A stretch of 64,000 nucleotides of DNA from Pseudaquabacterium pictum (lineage in GTDB: Bacteria > Pseudomonadota > Gammaproteobacteria > Burkholderiales > Burkholderiaceae_C): contig NZ_BJCL01000002.1 in NCBI RefSeq assembly GCF_005403045.1, forward strand, positions 1 to 64,000, written 5' to 3'. The notes beneath the pieces are model-generated. The model did not search any database and was not told the origin of the DNA. It saw only the letters and a program-made list of their open reading frames with translations. Below, piece after piece: positions 17,348-26,262 of this stretch. Each line of letters opens with the position of its first letter. Within the stretch, counting starts at the first letter, position 1. The position numbers were made by a program, and so were the translations under genes.

Positions 17348-18334
17348 TCAATCCGCCTGGATGTTGCCGGCCTTGACCACCCGGCCCCACTTGGCCAGCT
17401 CGGCCGACAGGAACTGGCCGAACGCCTCGGCGCTGGTGGGCGCCGGCTCGGCACCGGCATCGTGCAGGCGGGCCTTGACCTCGGGCAGGGCCAGCACCCG
17501 GGCGATGTCGGCGCTCAGCTTCGCGGCCACCTCCCTGGGCGTGGCCGCGGGTGCCACGAAGCCGGCCCAGGAATAGGCGTCATAGCCTGGCACCCCCGCC
17601 TCGGCGAAGGTGGGCACGCCGGGAAACAGCTCGCTGCGCTGGGCCTGGGCCACGCCGATGGCGCGCAGCTTGCCGCCACGCACCTGGGGCAGCGCGGTGG
17701 GTGCGTCGGCAAACATCATCTGCACCTGCCCGCCCAGCACATCGGCCATGGCCGGCGCGCTGCCCTTGTAGGGCACGTGCAGCAGCTTGGTACCCGCCTG
17801 CAGGTCGAACAGTTCGCCCGCCAAGTGGGTGCCACCGCCGTTGCCGCTGCTGGCGTAGGCCAGCTTGCCGGGCGACTTCTTCGCCAGCGCGGTGAGCTCG
17901 GCCACGTTCTTCGCCTCGACGCCCGGTGCCAGCACCAGCACGATGGGGAAGCGCGCGCCGAAGGTCAGCGGCACGAAGTCCTTCTCGATGTCGTAAGGCA
18001 GCTTGGGCCGCAGCGCCGGCAGCACCGTGTGGTGGATGCTGCAGACGAACACGGTGTAGCCATCGGCCGGCGCCTTGGCGACGACATCGGCACCCACCTG
18101 GCCACCGGCGCCGGCGCGGTTCTCCACCAGCACCGGCTGGCCCCACAGCTCTTGCAGCTTCTGGCCGACGGTTCGGGCCACCGTGTCCACCGGCCCGCCG
18201 GCTGGGAACGGCACCACCAGCTTGACCGGACGGTTGGGAAACGGCCCGGTCTGCGCGAAGGCGGGTGCGGCCGCGGCCAGGGCCAGCCCGCCAGCCGCCG
18301 CCAGCAGCTGGCGGCGCATCGTCGGGCGGCTCAT
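17348..18334 (-). CDS. Bug-family (TctC-type) periplasmic solute-binding protein
   Basis: A 328-residue precursor. The signal sequence (RRQLLAAAGGLALAAAAPAFA) ends near residue 27. The mature protein has the Bug-family patterns PNRPVKLVVPFPAGGPVDTVAR and ENRAGAGGQVG. Bug receptors are massively expanded in Burkholderiales and bind carboxylates, sometimes with TctAB permeases and sometimes as orphans. No permease is nearby. The start overlaps the upstream crotonase stop (ATGA), which places it last in the acyl-CoA catabolic operon and suggests that it captures the acid that the operon degrades. Confidence 0.9.
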   Translation of the reverse strand: MSRPTMRRQLLAAAGGLALAAAAPAFAQTGPFPNRPVKLVVPFPAGGPVDTVARTVGQKLQELWGQPVLVENRAGAGGQVGADVVAKAPADGYTVFVCSIHHTVLPALRPKLPYDIEKDFVPLTFGARFPIVLVLAPGVEAKNVAELTALAKKSPGKLAYASSGNGGGTHLAGELFDLQAGTKLLHVPYKGSAPAMADVLGGQVQMMFADAPTALPQVRGGKLRAIGVAQAQRSELFPGVPTFAEAGVPGYDAYSWAGFVAPAATPREVAAKLSADIARVLALPEVKARLHDAGAEPAPTSAEAFGQFLSAELAKWGRVVKAGNIQAD

Positions 18335-19134
18335 TCCGCCTGGCCGTAGACCGGCTTGCGCTTCTCCAGGAAGGCGCGGATGCCTTCGTTGAAGTCACCG
18401 CCGCGGGTGCACAGGATCTGGTTGCGGTCTTCCATCGCGATGGCCGCGCGCAGGCCGGGCGCGTCGATGTTGTGGTTCATGCAGTCCTTGGTCAGGCGCA
18501 GCGCCAGCGGCGTGGCGTTCAGCATCTCGGCCACCAGCTGGCGGGCCTCGGCCTCGATCTCGGCCAGCGGCCCCACCTTGCTGACGAAGCCCATGTGGTA
18601 GGCCCGGTCGGCATGCAGGAAGCGGCCGGTCAGCAGCATCTCGGCCGCCAGCGAGGCGCCCACCATGCGTGGCAGGAAGTAGCTGCTGCCCATGTCGCAA
18701 CCGCTGACGCCGATCTTGATGAAGGCGGCATTGAAGCGGGCATCGGGCGTGCACAGCCGGATGTCGCTGGCCAGCGCGATGCCCAGGCCACCGCCGGCCG
18801 CCGCGCCCTGCACGATGCTGATGATGGGCTGCGGGCATTCGCGCATCGCGATCATGATGTCGCGGATGGCCTTCTGCCCGGCCAGGCCGGCCTGCACATC
18901 GCGCGGCGCGGCGCCGGTGCGGTCCTTCAGGTCCAGCCCGGCGCAGTAGCCGCGGCCGGCGCCCTGCAGCACCACCACGCGGATGCCGGGCCGGTCCTGC
19001 AGCGCCTGGAAGTAGGTCCGCAGCGCATCCGTCAGGCCCTGGTTGAGCGCATTCAGCCGCTCGGGCCGGTTCATCGTGAGCCAGGCGACGCCGTCGCGCT
19101 CGTCGATCAGCAGGGGGGTCTCTTGGTCGCTCAT
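18331..19134 (-). CDS. Enoyl-CoA hydratase/isomerase family protein
   Basis: A 267-residue crotonase with the oxyanion-hole blocks AGRGYCAGLDLKDR and QGAAAGGGLGIALASDIR. The following region (FIKIGVSGCDMGSSYFLPR) resembles crotonases of aryl- and terpenoid-acid degradation clusters. Its ATG shares one base with the stop of the upstream acyl-CoA dehydrogenase (TGATG), and its own stop overlaps the Bug gene, so all three are coupled. It would hydrate the enoyl-CoA made by the dehydrogenases of the operon. Confidence 0.9.
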   Translation of the reverse strand: MSDQETPLLIDERDGVAWLTMNRPERLNALNQGLTDALRTYFQALQDRPGIRVVVLQGAGRGYCAGLDLKDRTGAAPRDVQAGLAGQKAIRDIMIAMRECPQPIISIVQGAAAGGGLGIALASDIRLCTPDARFNAAFIKIGVSGCDMGSSYFLPRMVGASLAAEMLLTGRFLHADRAYHMGFVSKVGPLAEIEAEARQLVAEMLNATPLALRLTKDCMNHNIDAPGLRAAIAMEDRNQILCTRGGDFNEGIRAFLEKRKPVYGQAE

Positions 19135-20282
19135 CACAGTGCCCTCGAGATCACTTCCTTCATGATCTCGCTGGTGCCGCCGTAGATGCGCTGCACCCGC
19201 GCATCGGCATACATGCGGGTGATCATGTACTCGCTCATGAAGCCGTAGCCGCCGAACAGCTGCAGGCATTCGTCCAGCACCTTGCCCTGCTGCTCGGCCC
19301 CCCACAGCTTGGCCATGCTGGCGGTGGCGGTGTCGAGCTTGCCGGCCACCAACTGCTCGACGCAGCGGTCGATGAAGGCGCGGCCCACCTGGATGGTGGT
19401 GGCCACCTCGGCCAGCTTGAAGCGGGTGTTCTGCAGGTCGGCGATCGGCTTGCCGAAGGCCTTGCGGTCGCGCACATAGGCCAGCGTGGCCTCGTAGGCG
19501 CCTTCCATCGTGGCCAGCGCGGTCACGCCGATGATCAGCCGCTCGTACGGCAGATCCCCCATCAGCTGGTAGAAGCCCTGGCCCTCGTTGCCGCCCAGCA
19601 GGTTGGCGGCCGGCACAGTGACGTCATCGAAGAACAGCTCGGAGGTGTCCTGGCTCTTCATGCCCAGCTTGTCGAGCACGCGGCCGACGCGGAAGCCCGG
19701 GCAGTCCTTGGTCTCGACGATCAGGATCGACGTGCCCCGCGCGCCCTGCGTGGGGTCGGTCTTGCAGACCACCAGGATCACGTCGGCCAGGTAGCCGTTG
19801 GTGATGAAGGTCTTGCTGCCATTGATGACGTAGCTGTCTCCCCGCTTCTCGGCCCGCGTGCGGATGCCCTGCAAATCACTGCCGGCGCCGGGCTCGGTCA
19901 TCGCGATGGCGCCCACCAGTTCGCCGCGGGCCATCATCGGCAGGTAGCGGTCTTTCTGGGCTGGCGTGCCGTGGTTCAGGAAGTAGTGCGCCACGATGGT
20001 GTGCACCGAGTTGCCCCAGCCGCTGATGCCGCGGCGCGAACACTCCTCGTACAGCACCGCCTCATGGCGGAAATCGCCGCCGGCGCCGCCGTAGGCCTCG
20101 GGGATGTCGGTGCACAGCAGGCCCAGCGTGCCGGCCTTGGTCCACAGGCCGCGGCCGACGTTGCCGCGCTTGCGCGCGGCCTCGTCATCGGCCACCAGTT
20201 CTTCCTCGACGAAACGGGCGCAGGTGTCGCGCCACTGGTTCAGGTCGTCGTCCATCCAGCTGCGGGTGAAGCTCAGGGCCAT
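19134..20282 (-). CDS. Acyl-CoA dehydrogenase
   Basis: A 382-residue flavoprotein of standard length. Family signatures are visible: AMTEPGAGSDLQGIRTRA (flavin/substrate binding), KTFITNGY, and the C-terminal QLFGGYGFMSEYMITRMYADARVQRIYGGTSEIMKE. The ATG at 20282 has GGAG six bases upstream; a TTG at 20294 is the only longer alternative. It oxidises acyl-CoA to 2-enoyl-CoA, passing electrons to ETF. It is third in the operon, 29 bp after the preceding dehydrogenase gene, and coupled to the crotonase. Confidence 0.92.
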   Translation of the reverse strand: MALSFTRSWMDDDLNQWRDTCARFVEEELVADDEAARKRGNVGRGLWTKAGTLGLLCTDIPEAYGGAGGDFRHEAVLYEECSRRGISGWGNSVHTIVAHYFLNHGTPAQKDRYLPMMARGELVGAIAMTEPGAGSDLQGIRTRAEKRGDSYVINGSKTFITNGYLADVILVVCKTDPTQGARGTSILIVETKDCPGFRVGRVLDKLGMKSQDTSELFFDDVTVPAANLLGGNEGQGFYQLMGDLPYERLIIGVTALATMEGAYEATLAYVRDRKAFGKPIADLQNTRFKLAEVATTIQVGRAFIDRCVEQLVAGKLDTATASMAKLWGAEQQGKVLDECLQLFGGYGFMSEYMITRMYADARVQRIYGGTSEIMKEVISRAL

Positions 20283-20311
20283 CGGGATCTCCAAAAGGGA
20301 TGAAAGTCAGG

Positions 20312-21442
20312 TCAGGTCAGGGCGGGCTGCGCTGCCTGTGCCATCTGCCAATGCGCCACGCGCTGCAGGTGCACGGCCAGGCCGCCCTGGTGGTGTTCGA
20401 TCAGCGTCAGGCGCTGGAAGCCGTGGCCGATGGCCAGCTCCTCGGTCATGCCCATGCCGCCGTGCAGCTGCACCGCGCCCTGGCCGACGGTGCGGGCGCT
20501 GCGCGCCACCTGCACCTGGCAGGTGGCCACGGCGCGGCTGCGGTCGGCGGCGGGCTGGTCCATCGCCGCCAGTGTGGCGGCCACCAGCGCCCGCGCCTGC
20601 AGCAGGGCCATGTGCATGTCGGCCAGCCGGTGCTGGGTGACCTGGAAGCTGGCGATGGCCACGCCGAACTGCTTGCGCTGGCGCACGTAGTCCAGCGTGT
20701 CGCGCAGCAGGCGCTGCATCACGCCCACGGCTTCAGCGCCGGTGGCCAGCAGGGCTTCGTCGGCCACCTGCTGCAGCAGCGGCAGCACGTTGCCCACATC
20801 CGGCAACGCGTCGGTGGGCGTGCGGTCGAAGGCCAGCTCGGCCGCCCAACTGCCATCGGCCAGCCGCACATCGCGCTGGGTGACACCAGCCGCGCCGGGG
20901 CGCACCAGGGCCAGGCGCAGCATGCCGGCGGCATCGCGCGCACTGACCAGCCAGTGCGTGGCCTGCGGCGCACCGCGCACCAGGGCCTTGCGTCCGCTGA
21001 GCCTGCCGTCGGCCTGCAGCCGGCTGGCCACCTGGTCCAGGTCATGCCGGGCGCCGGGCTCCAGCGCGGCCAGCACCGGGCGCACCGCGCCATCGGCCAC
21101 GCCGGCCAGCAGGCGCTGGGCGGCTTCGCCGGGCAGACGCTGCAGCAGGCCGGCGCCGGTGACCAGGCAGGCGCTGTAGGGCTCGGCCAGCAACGACTGG
21201 CCCAGCGCCTGCAGGATCACCAGGTGGTCGGCCAGGCTGCCGCCCTGCCCGCCCAGGGCCTCGGGCAGCGCGGCACCCAGCAGGCCCAGCTGCTGGGCCA
21301 GGCCGGTCCACAGCGGCTGGATGGCGCCGGGCGTGGCCAGCAGCGCGGCGCGGCGCTCGAAGGGCGCGTTGTCCTGCAGCCAGCGCTGCAGGCTGCTCTG
21401 CAGCAGCGCCTGGGTGTCGTCCAGCGGAAAGATCGAATCCAT
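20312..21442 (-). CDS. Acyl-CoA dehydrogenase family protein (divergent, partner-type)
   Basis: A 376-residue member of the acyl-CoA dehydrogenase fold. It retains LPEALGGQGGSLADHL in the N-terminal domain and QLHGGMGMTEELAIGHG at the C-terminus, but the central flavin-binding block is weakly conserved. This is like the second subunit of the heteromeric dehydrogenases encoded in pairs in steroid-, pimeloyl- and cyclic-acid catabolic clusters. It lies 10 bp after the following-coordinate dehydrogenase gene, consistent with an alpha/beta pair. Confidence 0.85.
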   Translation of the reverse strand: MDSIFPLDDTQALLQSSLQRWLQDNAPFERRAALLATPGAIQPLWTGLAQQLGLLGAALPEALGGQGGSLADHLVILQALGQSLLAEPYSACLVTGAGLLQRLPGEAAQRLLAGVADGAVRPVLAALEPGARHDLDQVASRLQADGRLSGRKALVRGAPQATHWLVSARDAAGMLRLALVRPGAAGVTQRDVRLADGSWAAELAFDRTPTDALPDVGNVLPLLQQVADEALLATGAEAVGVMQRLLRDTLDYVRQRKQFGVAIASFQVTQHRLADMHMALLQARALVAATLAAMDQPAADRSRAVATCQVQVARSARTVGQGAVQLHGGMGMTEELAIGHGFQRLTLIEHHQGGLAVHLQRVAHWQMAQAAQPALT

Positions 21443-21452
21443 GGCGGCCTCG

Positions 21453-22673
21453 TCAGTGCGCCGCCAGCAGGTGCTGGGCGATCAGGTTGCGTTGCACTTC
21501 ATTCGTGCCGGCGTAGATGCTGGCCGCGCGGTCGTTCAGGTAGGTGCCCATGGCCCACAGCGCGTCTTCCGGCAGCGCCAGCGCATGGGCGCCGGCCTCG
21601 CCGGCCGGCAGGCGCGCCGCGGCGTACGGGCCGGCGATGGTGACGGCCAGCTCGGTGAGGTGCTGGCGCAGCTCGGTGCCCAGCAGCTTGCCGACGTTGG
21701 GCGCCACCGGGTGGTCGACGCCGCGCATGCGGTCGGCCAGCACCTGCTGCTCCAGCGCATGCAGGGCATCGACGCGGCACAACGCATCGGCCAGGCCGGT
21801 GGCCACGGCCTGGCGCTCGGCATCGTCGGCCGGACGGGTGGCAAACGCGGCGGTGGCCATGGCCTGCAGCCGCACCAGCCGGGCGCGCAGGGCCGGGGTG
21901 TAGGTGCCGCCACGCTCATGCACCAGCAGGTACTTGGCGATGATCCAGCCCTGGTTCTCCTGGCCCAGCAGGGCCGAAGCCGGCACCCGCACATCGTCGA
22001 AGAACACCTGGTTCAGCTCATGGTCGCCCGAGATGCTGATGATCGGCCGCACGGTGATGCCCGGCAGGTCCATGTCGAACAGCAGGAAGCTGATGCCCTG
22101 CTGCGGCTTGCCGCTGGTGCTGGTGCGCACCAGGCAGAAGATGCGGTTGGCCCACTGGGCATGGGTGGTCCAGATCTTGGTGCCGTTGACGACGTAGTGG
22201 TCGCCATCGCGCACCGCGCGGCACTGCAGCGACGCCAGATCCGAGCCCGAGCCCGGCTCGCTGTAGCCCTGGCACCAGTAGTCGTCGCCGTTGCGGATGC
22301 CGGGCAGCCAGCGCTGCTTCTGCTCCTCGGTGCCGTAGGCCAGCACCACCGGCGCCACCATGCGCACGCCCTGCGGCGCCAGCGCCGGCGCATGGGCGGC
22401 GGCGCATTCGCTGGCGAAGATGTCGTGCTGGCGCGCCGTCCAGCCGGTGCCGCCCCATTCCACCGGCCAGTGCGGCACGCTCCAGCCCTGCTTGGCCAGG
22501 GCGCGGAACCAGGGCCGGCCGGCCGGCGCATCGGTGAAGATGCCGGCAGTGCGGCGGCCGGCGAGGCGCAGCTCGGGCGTCAGCGCGGCATCCAGGAACC
22601 GGCGCACCTCGGCGCGGAACCCGGCGTCGTCGGCGTCGGACGGGATGGCGGCGGCAGCGGTGGTGGCAGGCAC
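21453..22673 (-). CDS. Acyl-CoA dehydrogenase
   Basis: A 406-residue enzyme with the full flavin signature (CQGYSEPGSGSDLASLQCRA), the WTTHAQWAN stretch and C-terminal IYAGTNEVQRNLIAQ. The start is GTG at 22673. It is the first gene of the minus-strand operon, 119 bp from the divergent acyl-CoA ligase, and the intergenic region contains two dyads. The features resemble the FadE-type subunit that pairs with a shorter, divergent partner, here the next gene. Confidence 0.9.
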   Translation of the reverse strand: MPATTAAAAIPSDADDAGFRAEVRRFLDAALTPELRLAGRRTAGIFTDAPAGRPWFRALAKQGWSVPHWPVEWGGTGWTARQHDIFASECAAAHAPALAPQGVRMVAPVVLAYGTEEQKQRWLPGIRNGDDYWCQGYSEPGSGSDLASLQCRAVRDGDHYVVNGTKIWTTHAQWANRIFCLVRTSTSGKPQQGISFLLFDMDLPGITVRPIISISGDHELNQVFFDDVRVPASALLGQENQGWIIAKYLLVHERGGTYTPALRARLVRLQAMATAAFATRPADDAERQAVATGLADALCRVDALHALEQQVLADRMRGVDHPVAPNVGKLLGTELRQHLTELAVTIAGPYAAARLPAGEAGAHALALPEDALWAMGTYLNDRAASIYAGTNEVQRNLIAQHLLAAH

Positions 22674-22719
22674 GGGCGATTTCCGATCACGGTCTGACGG
22701 CAGGGTGAACGCAGTCTCA

Positions 22720-22739
22720 CATGGCCCCCCGTGGCCATG
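22720..22739. promoter_or_regulatory. Dyad CATGGCC-N6-GGCCATG in the divergent acyl-CoA promoter region
   Basis: Perfect 7-bp arms lie 47 bp upstream of the acyl-CoA dehydrogenase operon. Flanking TCACAT and ATGTGA, outside this and the next dyad, add a looser overall symmetry. The function is unknown. Confidence 0.35.
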
Positions 22740-22740
22740 A

Positions 22741-22758
22741 ATCGTCGAAAGCGACGAT
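22741..22758. promoter_or_regulatory. Operator-like dyad (TCGTC-N6-GACGA) between acyl-CoA operon and ligase
   Basis: ATCGTCG-AAAG-CGACGAT has perfect 7-bp arms. It lies 68 bp before the dehydrogenase operon and 35 bp before the ligase start, so it could control both directions. Its core matches the element at 5744-5759 before the SDR gene in arms and spacing. Confidence 0.5.
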
Positions 22759-22792
22759 GTGACCGCAGACGGTGCATCGGTCCAATCGTGGC

Positions 22793-24370
22793 ATGCGCAC
22801 CACTCCGTCTGCCCCCGTGCCCCTTTCGTCGGCGCCCGACACCATCGGCGACCACCTGACGCTGGCCGGCCGACAGCGGTGCGAGGCCTCCGCCGTCATC
22901 GACAACGGCCTGCACTACCGCTGGAGCGCGCTGGACGCCGCCAGCGACCAGCTGGCCTGCGGCCTGCTGGGCCTGAAGCTGCAGCGTGGCGACCGCATCG
23001 GCATCATCGGCCTGAACCAGGTCGAATGGCTGGTGCTGTTCTACGCCGCCGCCAAGATCGGCGTGGCGGTGGTGGGTCTGAGCGTGCGCTACCGCGACAC
23101 CGAGCTGGAGGCCATGCTGGGCGACAGCCAGGCCAAGGTGGTGTTCACGCTGCAGGAGCACGAGGGCTTCGACTTCATCGCCATGCTGCAGCGGCTGGGC
23201 CCAAGGCTGCCGGCGCTGCGCCATGTGATCGCCATCGACGGCAGCGGCCTCAACAGCCTGGCCGCGCTGGCCGCCACGCCGCTGGAGGCCGGCCGCCTGT
23301 CGGCCGTGCGCCGCCGGGTGCTGGCCGACGATGTGGCGATGGTGATCTACACCTCGGGCACCACCGGCCGGCCCAAGGGCGCGGGCCTCACCCACCGCAG
23401 CCTGCTGGCCGCCGCCACCGCCCAGGCACGCCACACCCGGGTGACCGGCCAGGATGTGCTGCACCTGGCCAACCCGCTGAACCATGTGGGCGGCATCACC
23501 TGCGGCGTGCTCACCCACCTGGTGGGCGGCGGCACCGTGGTGCTGGTGCCCGAGTTCAAGGCCGACCGCATGATCGCGCTGATGCAGCAGCACCGGCCCA
23601 CGCTGCTGGCCGGCGTGCCCACGGTGCTGACATTGCTGCTGATGCATGCCCGCATCGACGCGGTCGACCTGTCGGCGGTGCGGCTGGTGTTCTCCGGCGG
23701 CTCCAATGTCGATGCCGCGCTGCTGCAGCGCCTGGCCGGGCGCATGCCGCAGGCCACGCTGATGAACCTGTACGGCCTGACCGAAACCTCCGGCGCCATC
23801 GTGATGACGCCCTGGGAGCGGACGGACGCCGACCTGATGGGCACCATCGGCCAGCCCTTCGACAGCGCCCGCCTGAAGGTGATGGCGCCCAATGGCGAGC
23901 CGGTGAAGCCCGGCACGGTGGGCGAGCTGTGGTTCCAGGGCGCCGGCGTGGTGCCGGGCTACATCGGCGCCGCCGCGGGCCAGGGCTTCAGCGCCGACGG
24001 CTGGCTGCAGACCGGCGACCTGGGCATGGTCGACGCCCGCGGCATCATCACCCTGAAGGGCCGCGCCAAGGACATGTACATCCAGGGTGGCTTCAACGTC
24101 TACCCGGCCGAGGTGGAGGCGCTGATCCACCGCCATCCCGGCGTGGTGATGGCCGCCGGCATCGGCGTGCCCGATGCGGTGATGGGCGAGGTGGGCCGGG
24201 TCTACGTGATCCCCAAGCCCGGCAGCAACCTGCGCGAAGGTGATGTGCGCGACTGGTGCGCCCAGCACCTGGCCGACTACAAGGTGCCGCGCCAGGTCGT
24301 GCTGCGCGATGCCCTGCCGATGACGCCGGCCGGCAAGATCCACAAGGCGGCCTTGCGCGCCGAGGCCTGA
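22793..24370 (+). CDS. Acyl-CoA synthetase (AMP-dependent ligase)
   Basis: A 525-residue ANL-superfamily ligase that activates a carboxylic acid with ATP and CoA. The P-loop-like motif YTSGTTGRPKGA, the motif LYGLTETSG, the hinge region TGDLGMVDARG and the C-terminal catalytic lysine motif (TPAGKIHK) are all present. The ATG at 22793 is chosen; a GTG at 22772 is possible. It is divergent from the three-dehydrogenase operon and presumably supplies its CoA thioester. The acid is not identifiable by sequence. Confidence 0.92.
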   Translation: MRTTPSAPVPLSSAPDTIGDHLTLAGRQRCEASAVIDNGLHYRWSALDAASDQLACGLLGLKLQRGDRIGIIGLNQVEWLVLFYAAAKIGVAVVGLSVRYRDTELEAMLGDSQAKVVFTLQEHEGFDFIAMLQRLGPRLPALRHVIAIDGSGLNSLAALAATPLEAGRLSAVRRRVLADDVAMVIYTSGTTGRPKGAGLTHRSLLAAATAQARHTRVTGQDVLHLANPLNHVGGITCGVLTHLVGGGTVVLVPEFKADRMIALMQQHRPTLLAGVPTVLTLLLMHARIDAVDLSAVRLVFSGGSNVDAALLQRLAGRMPQATLMNLYGLTETSGAIVMTPWERTDADLMGTIGQPFDSARLKVMAPNGEPVKPGTVGELWFQGAGVVPGYIGAAAGQGFSADGWLQTGDLGMVDARGIITLKGRAKDMYIQGGFNVYPAEVEALIHRHPGVVMAAGIGVPDAVMGEVGRVYVIPKPGSNLREGDVRDWCAQHLADYKVPRQVVLRDALPMTPAGKIHKAALRAEA

Positions 24371-24385
24371 CGGCCGGCGCGCCGG

Positions 24386-24736
24386 CTAGACCCGGCGCGC
24401 GAAGTCGGCTTCGTCGAAGCCGACCGTGATGGCGCCGTCGGGCCATTCCACCACCGGGCGCTTGACCACGCTGGCCTGGTCTCGCATCAGCGCCTGGGCG
24501 CTGGCGGCGTCCACCACCGCGGCCTTCTGCGCCTCGTCCAGCTTGCGCCAGGTGGTGCCCTGGCGGTTGAGCACCCGCTCCCAGCCGGCGCTGGCCACCC
24601 AGGCGGCCAGCCGATCGGCAGGCACGCCGGCCTTCTTGAAGTCATGGAACTGCACCGTGGCGCCCTGCCCGGCCAGCCAGGCCCGGGCGCGCTTGACGGT
24701 GTCGCAGTTGGGGATGCCGTAGAGGGTGATGGTCAT
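24386..24736 (-). CDS. ArsC/Spx-like protein of the YffB type
   Basis: A 116-residue thioredoxin-fold protein beginning with ITLYGIPNCDTVKRARAWL, the ArsC-family N-terminus. It has a single cysteine and ends with a conserved VKRPVVEWPDG block. The YffB subgroup is distinct from true arsenate reductases and is thought to act on glutathione adducts; no ars genes are nearby. The stop codon lies at the end of a 14-bp GC palindrome shared with the convergent ligase terminus. Confidence 0.85.
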   Translation of the reverse strand: MTITLYGIPNCDTVKRARAWLAGQGATVQFHDFKKAGVPADRLAAWVASAGWERVLNRQGTTWRKLDEAQKAAVVDAASAQALMRDQASVVKRPVVEWPDGAITVGFDEADFARRV

Positions 24737-24756
24737 CGGATCAGCAGATCAACGGG

Positions 24757-25278
24757 TCATTCGTCGGCGTCGCAGCGCGGGTCGGGCAGGAAGGAGGCAC
24801 CGCCACGCACCCGGCCATCGGGCTCGAAGGTGATGCGCACCCACTGGCATTCATAGGTGGGATAGCGCCAGGACCAGGTCTGCCGGTTCATGTACTCGCC
24901 GGCCTTGTCGGCCGGACGGCCCAGCAGCAGCAGCACGTCATCGCGGCGCATGCCGTGGCGCACCTTGGCGAAATTGGCCTCGGTCAGCACCTGCTGGCTG
25001 GCGGTGACGCGGCCGTCGCCGCCCAGGTCGACCATCAGCGTGGTGCGGCCGTAGGGGCCGGTGGCGTACTCCAGGCGCTGGGCGCCGGCCGGCAGGGTGT
25101 AGCGGCCGGTGGGCGTGCCCAGCCGGGCCAGGACCTCGGCCTCGGTCTGGCCCGGCGTGGCCATGGGCTCCTGCAGCACCGCGCAGCCGGCCAGCACCGC
25201 CACCAGCCCGACCAGCGCCAGCAAGCCGCCGCTACGGACAATACGGTGGTGGGTGTTGCGGTGGACGGTGGGCGGCAT
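24757..25278 (-). CDS. Outer-membrane lipoprotein, BamE/SmpA-like
   Basis: A 173-residue lipoprotein precursor with lipobox LAGC. The mature part has two repeated segments of the BamE-like pattern (TEAEVLARLGTPTGRYTLP, then MRRDDVLLLLGRPADKAG). It ends in a charged tail. The ATG at 25278 has GGAG seven bases upstream. It is probably anchored in the outer membrane, facing the periplasm. BamE itself is shorter, so this is a paralogue rather than the core assembly factor. It follows the DUF2145 gene by 32 bp. Confidence 0.72.
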   Translation of the reverse strand: MPPTVHRNTHHRIVRSGGLLALVGLVAVLAGCAVLQEPMATPGQTEAEVLARLGTPTGRYTLPAGAQRLEYATGPYGRTTLMVDLGGDGRVTASQQVLTEANFAKVRHGMRRDDVLLLLGRPADKAGEYMNRQTWSWRYPTYECQWVRITFEPDGRVRGGASFLPDPRCDADE

Positions 25279-25310
25279 CGGGGGCTCCGGTCGGACAGGC
25301 AGGGCCCGCA

Positions 25311-26255
25311 TCATGCACCGATGCCGCCGACCGGTGCCGGCTGCAGCGGAATCACCCGGTCGCCAGCGGCAGGTTGGCAGCCGGCGCCCAGCGGCGTCCA
25401 GCCCTGGCGCACCACGATCTTCTGCAGGTCGTGGCAGAACTCGACACGCTGCACGCCCGGCACCTGGCGCTGCACGAAGGCGGCGATCGATGCGGGCATG
25501 CTGACGTCGAACTGCTGGGCACGCACCGCCTCGGGCGGATGGTCGTCGGTGTGCAGCCAGGGCATCACCGCGCCGGCCAGCGTCACCAGCGGGTTGTGCA
25601 CGGTGATGCGGGTGGGCACGTAGCCCCGCTGCCGCAGCCACTGCTGGGCCTGGGCACGGGCCGCTGCCGGACCATCGCCGGGCGCGGGCGCAGGCAATCC
25701 GCCCCAGGCCTGGGCCAGCAGCTCGGCCACCCACTGGTTGCAGTTCTGGTAGCGGGTGCTGAAGGCATGGGCATTGGCGCTGTAGCTGGCACCCAGCACC
25801 TGCTGCGCCAGGCGGACGTCCAGCGCGGCGGCCTCCAGCGGCCGCTCGGCCGCCTCGGGCAGCAGCAGCAGCACGATGTGGCCCTGCGCCGGATCGGCGC
25901 CGCCGAGCAGGAAGCCGGGCAGGCCCTGGTCGAACAGCCGCGGCTGCCCGATGTCGCAGTCGTAGTACAGCTGGCGCACCGACCAGGGCGTGTTCGGGCT
26001 GGCCCGCAGGCTGATGCCGGCATGGCTGTAGCGCTGCGCGAAGCGGCGCAAGTCGGTGCCGGCGCGGGCGATCAGGGCCAGGCGCTGGCCGGACTGGTCC
26101 AGCGTCTCGCGCACCACCGCAGCAAAGCGGAACAGGCGGTCGTGCTGCACCGCATCCAGCGCCGGCGGCGCGGCGCAGTGGCGCAGCAGGTCGGCCTGGG
26201 CCGCGGTGGCCGCCAGCAGGCCGGCGGCGGCCAGCAGCCCTGCGTGCCGCGTCAA
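25311..26255 (-). CDS. DUF2145-type secreted protein
   Basis: A 314-residue protein with a signal peptide (TRHAGLLAAAGLLAATAAQA). Features resembling DUF2145 proteins include LIARAGTDLRRFAQRYSHAG and a later NCNQWVAELLAQAWG, a cysteine-His/Asn pattern that suggests a papain-like or NlpC-like fold; this is inference. The start is uncertain. TTG at 26255 gives a clean signal peptide and no overlap; ATG at 26306 would add 17 residues and overlap the upstream gene by 44 bases. The function is unknown. Confidence 0.7.
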   Translation of the reverse strand: MTRHAGLLAAAGLLAATAAQADLLRHCAAPPALDAVQHDRLFRFAAVVRETLDQSGQRLALIARAGTDLRRFAQRYSHAGISLRASPNTPWSVRQLYYDCDIGQPRLFDQGLPGFLLGGADPAQGHIVLLLLPEAAERPLEAAALDVRLAQQVLGASYSANAHAFSTRYQNCNQWVAELLAQAWGGLPAPAPGDGPAAARAQAQQWLRQRGYVPTRITVHNPLVTLAGAVMPWLHTDDHPPEAVRAQQFDVSMPASIAAFVQRQVPGVQRVEFCHDLQKIVVRQGWTPLGAGCQPAAGDRVIPLQPAPVGGIGA

Positions 26256-26262
26256 GATGGCG

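Noticed and set aside
24373-24386. GC palindrome GCCGGCGCGCCGGC as terminator between ligase and ArsC-like gene
   Set aside because: A perfect dyad but no T-run on either strand, and it overlaps the stop codon; function not supported.
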